DNA of 19,211 bases. Source: Actinomycetes bacterium (GTDB lineage: Bacteria; Actinomycetota; Acidimicrobiia; Acidimicrobiales; Bog-793). The position numbers and the translations under genes were made by a program. Positions 13,862-19,211 of this stretch are shown here, piece by piece. The notes beneath the pieces are model-generated. The model was not told the DNA's origin. It did not search any database and was given only the letters and a program-made list of their open reading frames with translations. Each line of letters starts with the position of its first letter. Within the stretch, counting starts at the first letter, position 1. The stretch covers positions 1 through 19,211 of the forward strand of contig JAKACF010000014.1 of the NCBI GenBank assembly GCA_021821585.1. The letters run 5' to 3'.

Positions 13862-14443
13862 ATGACGCCCATGTCGCTGTCCACCCCGACGGTGCGCACC
13901 GCTCGGCTCCGCCTGCGTCCCTTCGAACAGGCCGATGCGGGTGACCTCTACGCGCTGCACAGCGACGCCGGCGTCCTGCGCTACTGGGACGCTCCGCCGT
14001 GGAGCGAGCACGGGCGCGCCGAGCGGTTCATAGCGGCCTGCCGGCAGATGGCCGAGGAGGGCACCGGGGTACGCCTGGCCGTGGATCGTGTCGGCGACGG
14101 GGCCTTCATCGGCTGGTGCGCCCTCAGCCGGTGGAATCCGGACTACCGCAGCGCGTCGCTGGGCTACATCTTCGACGATGCCGTCTGGGGCCACGGCTAC
14201 GCCACGGAGGCGGCGGCCGCCTTGCTGGCGTGGGCATTCGACACGCTGGAGCTGAACCGCGTCCAGGCGGAGACCGACACGCGCAACGTGGCGTCCGCCC
14301 GCGTGCTCGAGAAGCTCGGGTTCGTGCGCGAGGGGACGTTGCGAGAGGACTGCGTCGTGAACGGTGAGGTCTCCGACTCGTTCGTGTACGGGCTGATCAG
14401 ACGGGAGTGGCGGCCGCCGTCCGAGCCGCCTCCCGCCCGCTGA
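13862..14443 (+). CDS. GNAT acetyltransferase, RimJ/RimL type
   Basis: 193 residues from ATG 13862, which has GGGAGGG about 4 bases upstream; a second ATG at 13871 would trim three residues. The opening TVRTARLRLRPFEQADAGDLYALHSD is typical of RimJ/RimL-like GNAT proteins. The acetyl-CoA site is seen in LGYIFDDAVWGHGYATEA, where WGHGYA corresponds to the R/QxxGxG/A loop, and ETDTRNVASARVLEKLGFVREG is the characteristic C-terminal part. Members acetylate N-terminal amines of proteins, amino sugars or small amines using acetyl-CoA in the cytoplasm; the acceptor here is not predictable, although WNPDYRSASLGY-type sequences are common in the spermidine/ribosomal-protein acetyltransferase-like group. 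A long hairpin 100 bases downstream ends the unit, so it is probably monocistronic. The long upstream gap may hold its regulatory elements. Confidence 0.92.
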   Translation: MTPMSLSTPTVRTARLRLRPFEQADAGDLYALHSDAGVLRYWDAPPWSEHGRAERFIAACRQMAEEGTGVRLAVDRVGDGAFIGWCALSRWNPDYRSASLGYIFDDAVWGHGYATEAAAALLAWAFDTLELNRVQAETDTRNVASARVLEKLGFVREGTLREDCVVNGEVSDSFVYGLIRREWRPPSEPPPAR

Positions 14444-14542
14444 GTTCCCGCTCGTAGCGAGACGCCACCCGGCACCGGGTCACGGCACGCCCTGGCCCGA
14501 TGCTGCACCCCGGCAAGAGGGACGGCAGCGTGCCGGACGCAC

Positions 14543-14591
14543 GACGGCCCTGGCGGGCGCCGGTCGGGCAACCGGACCCACCAGGGCCGTC
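14543..14591. terminator. Strong bidirectional terminator between acetyltransferase and S53 peptidase genes
   Basis: GACGGCCCTGG (14543-14553) pairs perfectly with CCAGGGCCGTC (14581-14591). The stem continues inwards through GGG/CCC and CCGGT/ACCGG, about 19 base pairs in all around a CGGGCA loop. TCGTTCTC follows on the plus strand. It lies between two convergent stops and is the clearest terminator in the window. Confidence 0.78.
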
Positions 14592-14646
14592 TCGTTCTCA
14601 TGCCGGTGCCGGCCCCCGGAGCGAGGGCCCTCCCGGCGTCTCTCGC

Positions 14647-16017
14647 CTACTTGTGGTGCGAGGCGGAGCCCGCCAGCGTGCTGATCAGGTTGGCCACGTC
14701 GGGGCTTCCGAGACCGGTCGGGATGTCGTAGCCGGTACCGGCGTTGAATCCCGGGCCGAAGAAGGCGTTGTTGCCCTGGGTGACGTCGTGGAAGTCGTTC
14801 GAGTAGGCGCTCGTCCCGTAGAGGGCGTACAGCCGCGGGTTCATCTGCCCGAGCGGGTGACCGGCCGCCTGGTTGACGAGCGAGGTGATGGCCGACCAGG
14901 AGGGGGCGCCCTCGGAGGTGCCGCCGAAGAAGTAGAACCCGTTGTTCGTGCCGCCGAGGAACCCGAGGTAGATCATCGTGGCGGTGTAGACCGAGGCGTT
15001 GAACGACACGTCAGAGGTCGTCCTGGCGGAGTTGCCCGTCACGCCCTGCTGGTAGCTCGGGGACGAGAAGAGGACGCTCGGAGCGCCTCCGGTGGCGCCG
15101 AAGGGGCCGTAGTCGCAGCCGAAGGGGCACTCGCTCGCCACTGAGTCGTTCCAGGTCGTCTCGTTCCCGTAGGCGTAGCTGCCGTTCTTGTTCTGCGTGA
15201 TGAACAGGTTCGTGCCACCCACGGAGGTGACGAGCGGCGACGAGGCAGGGAAGAGCGCCGAGGGAACGCTCTCGCCCTCGGTCGCCCCCGAGTCCCCGGA
15301 GGAGGCGAACAGGCTCATGTTCTCGCTCGCCGCCTGCTGGAAGATCTGGGTCGCCTGGGCCACCTGGTCGTTGTTGCCGGCGAAGGCCGCCTCGGGGGCG
15401 CCGTAGCTCATGGAGAGCGTGTTCCCGAGGTGGTTCGAGACGGCGTAGCCGACGGCGTTGTTGAGGGTGTTGCCGGCGTTGTTCGGCGCCACGACGAGGT
15501 CGATGGTGGCGGCCGGCGCCAGCCCGTGGACCTGCTCGACGTCGAGGCTCGTCTCTTCAGCCCAGGAGACCTCGTTGTGGTTCTGCAACGGGTTGTAGGT
15601 CGGCGAGCCCGAGGGATAGATGATGTTGAACGCCGGCGGGGCGGGGACGTCGAACTCGGCGTCGTAGGTGGCGAGGTCCTGGCGGATCGTGGGGCTGCCG
15701 TAGGCGTCGACGATCACGATCGTCTGGCCGGCTCCGTTCGAGGTGGCCGGGATGTTGTACGCCGCCCTCAGCTCGGAAGGCGTGTAGCAGGCGAGCCCGA
15801 ACTGCGACACGCACTGGCTTGGCGTGAGCGTCCAGCCGCCGGGCGTCGCACCCTGGCTGGCGACCGCCTGCTTGGCGATCGGCGTGACGTTGTAGGTGAC
15901 GGTGGACGTGCTCTGGGCGGCGCCGGACGCGGGCGCGCCGACAGCCGTCGCCAGTGCGAGGCTCCCGCCGAGCGCCGCCGCACCGGACACGTACTTCCAC
16001 CTGGATCGAGCGCTCAT
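14647..16017 (-). CDS. Secreted S53 serine-carboxyl peptidase (sedolisin), no full prodomain
   Basis: 456 residues from ATG 16015-16017, with GAGGAGGGGG 3-6 bases upstream. A signal peptide is clear (KY then hydrophobic residues 11-33, cleavage near SGAA). The sedolisin domain starts at YTPSELRAAYNIP (78-90). The catalytic residues are present: Glu155 and Asp159 in EETSLDVE, oxyanion Asp242 in SSGDSGA, and nucleophile Ser368 in GGTSEGAPSW. The C-terminal calcium site is seen in FHDVTQGNN (Asp411) and AGTGYDIPTGLGSP. Known of the family: endopeptidases with a Ser-Glu-Asp triad, mostly active in acid. Only about 45 residues separate the signal peptide from the domain, whereas typical sedolisins have a prodomain of about 150-200 residues. 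Two Cys pairs (C69/C77 and C297/C301) could form disulphides outside the cell. Upstream frame extension to 16401 is noncoding-like. Confidence 0.93.
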   Translation of the reverse strand: MSARSRWKYVSGAAALGGSLALATAVGAPASGAAQSTSTVTYNVTPIAKQAVASQGATPGGWTLTPSQCVSQFGLACYTPSELRAAYNIPATSNGAGQTIVIVDAYGSPTIRQDLATYDAEFDVPAPPAFNIIYPSGSPTYNPLQNHNEVSWAEETSLDVEQVHGLAPAATIDLVVAPNNAGNTLNNAVGYAVSNHLGNTLSMSYGAPEAAFAGNNDQVAQATQIFQQAASENMSLFASSGDSGATEGESVPSALFPASSPLVTSVGGTNLFITQNKNGSYAYGNETTWNDSVASECPFGCDYGPFGATGGAPSVLFSSPSYQQGVTGNSARTTSDVSFNASVYTATMIYLGFLGGTNNGFYFFGGTSEGAPSWSAITSLVNQAAGHPLGQMNPRLYALYGTSAYSNDFHDVTQGNNAFFGPGFNAGTGYDIPTGLGSPDVANLISTLAGSASHHK

Positions 16018-16361
16018 GGCCCCCTCCTCATTGTGACTGATCGGTCCGACCGTAGCCATCGCCGGCCGCGATGGGAAGAGTAGGCAAGGAATTCTTCGGT
16101 GGCTCGTCACTCGCGGTCGCCGAACAGCGCCCGCGGCCACGGAGCGTCGCCACCGTCGAGTGGCGGGCACCGCCGACGCTGCTGGCCCTCGGGAGGCCAG
16201 GAGAACAGAGCGCCCCCGCGCGCCGCGGCGCCACGGTGAGCACGGCGGAGGTTGACCCACCGGCGAGGAGAGCCGAGCCGGCGAGAACACCGGTGCCGTC
16301 GGCCCTCGGTGCCCGGGGCGAGCGCGCCTCGGGCCGACAGCGGGGGGACGCCCCAGACGAC
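16018..16361. other. 344-base gap upstream of the S53 gene, no gene seen
   Basis: Contains the Shine-Dalgarno and possible promoter of the S53 gene, an AT-richer patch with imperfect palindrome AAGGAATTCTT (16086-16096), and a 7-bp inverted repeat AGCGTCG (16143-16149)/CGACGCT (16174-16180) next to GGCGG-GCA-CCGCC (16162-16174). The frames open here look like shadows. Confidence 0.5.
16049..16077 (-). promoter_or_regulatory. Possible promoter of the S53 peptidase gene
   Basis: Minus strand: TTCCCA (16077-16072; 4 of 6 to TTGACA), 17 bases, then TACGGT (16054-16049; TAnnnT). Transcription would start about 25 bases before the ATG at 16017, ahead of its Shine-Dalgarno. Confidence 0.28.
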
Positions 16362-16520
16362 TCAGACCCCGTCCCGGCCCCGGCGGCGTGCCTGCATCCA
16401 CGCCCGCACCACGATCACGGCGAAGGCGACGAGCACGAGCACGGCGAGCGCCTGGCGCGCCGGCTGGTGGATCGACGAGAGGAGGAGCGGCGCGCCGTTC
16501 GACAGGTCGGTGAGGGTCAT
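16362..16520 (-). CDS. Possible small single-helix membrane protein
   Basis: A 52-residue frame from ATG 16518-16520 to TGA 16362. Residues 1-20 are mixed polar, one strongly hydrophobic helix follows at about 27-44 (LAVLVLVAFAVIVVRAW), and the end is basic (MQARRRGRDGV). By the positive-inside rule the C terminus would be in the cytoplasm. A weak GGGA site lies about 6 bases upstream; the frame is open to 16610, but that part looks noncoding. I recognise no family. It is a free-standing gene between the S53 peptidase (same strand) and the divergent ABC operon. The contrast between a clean hydrophobic helix and the Arg/Pro-rich shadow frames nearby is the main argument that it is real. It may still be chance. 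Confidence 0.45.
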   Translation of the reverse strand: MTLTDLSNGAPLLLSSIHQPARQALAVLVLVAFAVIVVRAWMQARRRGRDGV

Positions 16521-16692
16521 CGAGGTCCCGTTCTCTCCCGCTGCTGTTCCGTCCTGCCTGTCACCACGGACTGGCCGCCACCACCGGCAGGCCCGAGGCA
16601 AGCCTCCCACGGCGTGGCGGCGCCCGCTCGTGGCCGGTGCCCCGTCGCGGTCGGCCTCTCGCCTACGATCGGTCGGGCGTCGGGGAGGGGTC

Positions 16693-17622
16693 GTGGCAGC
16701 AGTCCGCGTCGAGCAGCTGGTGAAGCGCTACGGGAACGTGGACGCCCTCCGGGGCGTGGGCTTCGAGGTCGACGAGGGCGAGGTCTTCGCCCTCCTCGGG
16801 CCGAACGGCGCCGGCAAGACGACGACCGTCGAGATCCTCGAGGGCTTCCGGTCCCGCGACGGCGGAAGGGTGGAGGTGCTCGGCTACGACCCGGGCGAGC
16901 CGGCCACCTCGCGGCGCCTTCGTGAGCGGATCGGCGTCGTGCTCCAGGAGCTGGCGGTCGAGCCCCTCCTCACCGTCCGGCAGGTGCTCTCCCGCAACGC
17001 CGGCTACTACCCGCGCCCGCGGCCGGTCGACGAGGTGCTCTCCCTGGTCGGCCTCGGCGACAAGGCGGACGAGCGGGTGAAGACGCTGTCGGGCGGCCAG
17101 CAGCGCCGCCTCGACCTCGGGCTCGGCATCGTCGGCAACCCCGACCTGCTCTTCCTCGACGAGCCGACGACGGGCTTCGACCCCTCGGCCCGGCGGGAGG
17201 CGTGGGGCGTGATCCGCGCCCTCACCGGGGGCGGGACCACCGTGATCCTCACGACCCACTACATGGACGAGGCGGAGGCGCTGGCCGACCGGTTGGCCGT
17301 CGTCGCCGCCGGCCGGGTCGTGGCCGAGGGGACGCCCGAGTCGCTCGGCGGCCGCGACGTGGGCGAGGCGCGGATCTCGTTCCGGCTGCCGGCGGGGGTG
17401 GCCGTCTCGTCGCTGCCGGTGGCGCCGACGGGCGGGTCGGAGGGTGCAGTCGAGATCCGCACCGACAAGGAGGTGGAGGTGCTCGCCGCCCTCACGACCT
17501 GGGCGCTCGGGGAGAAGGTCGACCTCGGCGGGCTCCGGGTCGAGCGGATGACGCTCGAGGACGTCTACCTGCGTCTCACCGGGCACCGCGCGCACGGCGA
17601 CGGAGCGCCTCCGGCCCGATGA
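16693..17622 (+). CDS. ABC transporter ATP-binding protein (DrrA/ABC-2 export type)
   Basis: 309 residues from GTG 16693, with GGGGAGGGG directly upstream. All nucleotide-binding motifs are present: Walker A GPNGAGKTT (36-44), Q-loop Gln85 (VLQE), signature LSGGQQRRL (132-140), Walker B DLLFLDEP with Asp156-Glu157, D-loop, and H-loop His189 in TTHYMDEAEA. The C-terminal extension of about 90 residues (GVAVSSLPV... MTLEDVYLRLTGH) is typical of the DrrA/CcmA-like export ATPases. It powers the permease encoded next, with which it shares the ATGA overlap, so the two are translated together. Cargo (drug, lipid or polysaccharide) cannot be told. The frame opens as far back as 16252 but without conservation before 16693. 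A divergent miniprotein gene starts 172 bases upstream. Confidence 0.95.
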   Translation: MAAVRVEQLVKRYGNVDALRGVGFEVDEGEVFALLGPNGAGKTTTVEILEGFRSRDGGRVEVLGYDPGEPATSRRLRERIGVVLQELAVEPLLTVRQVLSRNAGYYPRPRPVDEVLSLVGLGDKADERVKTLSGGQQRRLDLGLGIVGNPDLLFLDEPTTGFDPSARREAWGVIRALTGGGTTVILTTHYMDEAEALADRLAVVAAGRVVAEGTPESLGGRDVGEARISFRLPAGVAVSSLPVAPTGGSEGAVEIRTDKEVEVLAALTTWALGEKVDLGGLRVERMTLEDVYLRLTGHRAHGDGAPPAR

Positions 17623-18461
17623 GCACGCCCGTGGCACGAGCCCGCTCCCGCGCCGCCGCCGACCTCTCGATGGTCGGCCGCCAGCTCTACTACGAGCAGC
17701 TGAGCTTCTGGCGCAACCCGTTCGCCGCCGTGTTCACCGTCGGGTTCTCGGTCGTCTTCCTCGTCCTGCTCGGAGCGAGCGCCGGCGACGCCCGCAGCGC
17801 CACGCTCGGCGGCGTCCCGATCATCCAGTACTACGTCCCCGGCTTCGTCGCCTACGGCGTCATGTCGACCTGCTTCAACGCGCTCGCCACCTCGCTCGTC
17901 GTCCGCCGCGAGACGGGCCTGTTGAAGCGGCTGCGGCTGTCACCGCTGCCCACCTGGGCGATGCTGGCGGCGGTCATCGGCAACGCGCTCGTGATCTCGC
18001 TCGTCCAGATCGTCCTGCTGCTCGTGATCGGCCGGTTCGGCTACCACGTCCAGCCGCCGCACAACCTGGCGGCCCTCGCCCTCGCCCTCCTCGTCGGCGC
18101 CGCCTCGTTCACCGCGCTCGGGATCGCCGTGAGCACGCTCATCCCGAACCAGGAGGCGGCAGGACCGATCGTGAGCATCGTCTTTTTCGTGCTGCTCTTC
18201 CTGTCCGGCCTGTGGTACCCGCTCGCCCCCCACTCGACCCTCGCCACGATCTCGTCCTACTTCCCGATCCGCCACATGATCGAAGCCGTCTACGCGCCCT
18301 TCGACGTGAGGCCGGGCGTGAGCGGCTGGTCGTGGCACAACCTCGTCCCGATGCTCGTCTGGGGCGCGGCCGGTGTGGTCGTCGCCGCCCGCCACTGGAG
18401 CTGGGCTCCCCGCACGAGAGCGGGCGACCGGCCCCGCGCCGCCCGCCTGCCGAGGCTGTGA
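17619..18461 (+). CDS. ABC-2 type transporter permease
   Basis: 280 residues; the ATG at 17619 overlaps the ATPase stop in ATGA. After a basic cytosolic N-terminus (about 30 residues) there are six predicted membrane helices: around FAAVFTVGFSVVFLVLL, the YYVPGFVAYGVMSTCFNALA region, MLAAVIGNALVISLVQIVLLLVIG, LAALALALLVGAASFTALGIAVS, IVSIVFFVLLFLSGLWYPL and MLVWGAAGVVVAAR. The loop VVRRETGLLKRLRLSPLP between helices 2 and 3 is the conserved ABC-2 coupling segment, and LSGLWYPL before the last outer loop is also typical. Two copies of this half-transporter with two ATPases should form an exporter in the cytoplasmic membrane. No regulator of the TetR or MarR kind sits beside it that would name the substrate. 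Confidence 0.94.
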   Translation: MSTPVARARSRAAADLSMVGRQLYYEQLSFWRNPFAAVFTVGFSVVFLVLLGASAGDARSATLGGVPIIQYYVPGFVAYGVMSTCFNALATSLVVRRETGLLKRLRLSPLPTWAMLAAVIGNALVISLVQIVLLLVIGRFGYHVQPPHNLAALALALLVGAASFTALGIAVSTLIPNQEAAGPIVSIVFFVLLFLSGLWYPLAPHSTLATISSYFPIRHMIEAVYAPFDVRPGVSGWSWHNLVPMLVWGAAGVVVAARHWSWAPRTRAGDRPRAARLPRL

Positions 18462-18501
18462 GGCCGCGGAAGCCGGCGCCGCTCAGCTGTCGGTTTGGGT
18501 G

Positions 18502-18530
18502 GTGACAGGAGCCGCTCGCCCGCCTAACGT
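18502..18530 (+). promoter_or_regulatory. Candidate promoter of the acyl-CoA synthetase gene
   Basis: GTGACA (18502-18507; 5 of 6 to TTGACA), exactly 17 bases, then TAACGT (18525-18530; TAnnnT). Transcription would start near 18537, leaving about 30 bases with the Shine-Dalgarno before ATG 18567. This is the best-formed promoter in the window. Confidence 0.45.
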
Positions 18531-18566
18531 CGCGCTCGCCCGAGGCGGTCACAGAGGGAGGCTTCG

Positions 18567-19211
18567 ATGGGTCGGTTGCTCTCGTACGCATCGGGGCCCT
18601 CCGACGTCCCGCTGCTCGGGGAGACCATCGGGGCGAACTTCGAGGCGACGGCCGCCCGCTTCCCCGACCGCCCCGCCCTCGTCGACCGGCCCTCCGGCCG
18701 CCGGTGGACCTATGCCGAGCTGGACCGGGACGTCCGCCGCCTCGCACGGGCGCTCATGGCGAGCGGGATCGAGGCGAAGGACCGGATCGGGATCTGGTCC
18801 CCCAACTGCGCCGAGTGGGTGCTCCTGCAGTACGCCACGGCGATGGCCGGCGCCATCCTCGTCAACGTCAACCCGTCCTATCGCACCCACGAGCTCGAGT
18901 ACGTGCTCAACCAGTCGGGCATCCGCATGCTCGTCGCCGCCTCGGCCACCGAGCGGGCCGACTACCCGGCGATGGTGGCCGAGGTCGCCCCGCGCTGCGA
19001 GGCGCTCGGCGAGGTGGTGGTCATCGGGACGCCCGGCTACGACGATCTCGTCGCCCGGTCCGAGGCCGTGGACGAGGCCGCCCTCGACGCCCGGGCCGCC
19101 TCGCTCGACCCCGACGACCCGATCAACATCCAGTACACCTCCGGCACGACGGGCTTCCCGAAGGGCGCCACGCTCTCGCACCACAACATCTTGAACAACG
19201 GCTACTTCGTC
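18567..19211 (+). CDS. Acyl-CoA synthetase / AMP-binding ligase (3' end missing)
   Basis: The reading frame starts at ATG 18567 (AGAGGGAGG about 6 bases upstream) and stays open to the last base: 215 codons, about 40% of a usual 530-550-residue enzyme. It begins with SYASGPSDVPLLGETIGANFE and shows the ANL-superfamily N-terminal domain: RRWTYAELDRDVRRLARAL, GIEAKDRIGIWSPNCAEWV, NPSYRTHELEYVLNQSG, and the ATP-binding P-loop YTSGTTGFPKGAT (190-202). These enzymes adenylate a carboxylic acid and transfer it to CoA. NPSYRTHELEY-type sequence is common in actinobacterial FadD2/FadD35-like fatty-acid ligases, but chain length cannot be judged because the specificity domain lies beyond the edge. It is preceded by its own promoter-like sequence, so it is probably not part of the ABC operon. 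Confidence 0.93.
   Translation, partial: MGRLLSYASGPSDVPLLGETIGANFEATAARFPDRPALVDRPSGRRWTYAELDRDVRRLARALMASGIEAKDRIGIWSPNCAEWVLLQYATAMAGAILVNVNPSYRTHELEYVLNQSGIRMLVAASATERADYPAMVAEVAPRCEALGEVVVIGTPGYDDLVARSEAVDEAALDARAASLDPDDPINIQYTSGTTGFPKGATLSHHNILNNGYFV

Noticed and set aside
13450..14194. Overlapping long frames on both strands across the gap before the acetyltransferase
   Set aside because: Composition is typical of GC-rich noncoding DNA (Pro, Arg, Gly, Ala), with no start signals or families, and the 3' part is antisense to a clear GNAT gene.
18373..19194. Open frame of 273 residues on the plus strand and its antisense partner at 18549-19184
   Set aside because: Both are shadows of the acyl-CoA synthetase frame starting at 18567, which has no stop before the window ends.
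1..19211. CRISPR array, insertion sequence, integrase, attachment site or phage genes
   Set aside because: I looked for regularly spaced repeats, terminal inverted repeats with a transposase frame, and tRNA-linked integrases, and saw none.

Overview
The window is very GC-rich, dense bacterial DNA with strong G/C third-position bias, Shine-Dalgarno sites of the GGAGG type and several GTG starts. The gene content is an acyl-CoA carboxylase of the fused biotinyl/carboxyltransferase kind, a FadD-like ligase, an Arr close to the mycobacterial one, a PIG-V-like mannosyltransferase and a secreted sedolisin. This points to an actinomycetote, possibly of the Acidimicrobiia; the phylum is a fair inference, the class only a guess. 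It looks like chromosome: I see no rRNA, tRNA, CRISPR array, transposase or phage gene.

Layout. 1-1743: the 3' part of a biotin-dependent acyl-CoA carboxylase, tail to tail with an SGNH-hydrolase lipoprotein (1748-2653, minus). 2654-3091: a divergent control region with a perfect AT-rich palindrome, and an ArsR-type repressor whose stop overlaps the stop of a membrane glycosyltransferase (3081-4205, minus). 4206-4819: a 614-base gap without a credible gene but with AT-rich promoter and palindrome signals. 4820-5982: an ECF sigma factor overlapping the gene of a one-pass membrane protein, probably its anti-sigma factor. 6123-7616: a small detoxification-like group, with rifampin ADP-ribosyltransferase and a DUF1801 protein on the minus strand and a VOC/glyoxalase-fold protein diverging from them. 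7829-11772: a cytosolic C1 aminopeptidase (PepC/bleomycin hydrolase) and an exported CocE/X-Pro-type serine hydrolase, separated by a structured leader. 11892-13340: a FAD-dependent amine/amino-acid oxidase (minus). 13341-13861: a 521-base gap rich in hairpins, in front of a RimJ/RimL-type acetyltransferase (13862-14443). 14647-16017: a secreted S53 serine-carboxyl peptidase (minus). 16362-16520: a possible one-helix membrane miniprotein. 16693-18461: an ABC exporter (ATPase plus ABC-2 permease, ATGA overlap). 18567 to the end: an acyl-CoA synthetase cut off by the window edge.

How the parts relate. Three unrelated peptidases or hydrolases (sedolisin outside, CocE-type hydrolase exported, PepC inside), together with the amine/amino-acid oxidase, fit a peptide- and amine-using heterotroph. 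The carboxylase and the ligase at the two ends both belong to acyl-CoA metabolism, but 17 kb separates them. The most unusual signals lie between genes: (i) a nested hairpin with two alternative pairing partners over the Shine-Dalgarno of the CocE gene; (ii) a set of four words in the same order in the gaps before the CocE and acetyltransferase genes; (iii) the palindrome that coincides with the -10 region of the ArsR gene.
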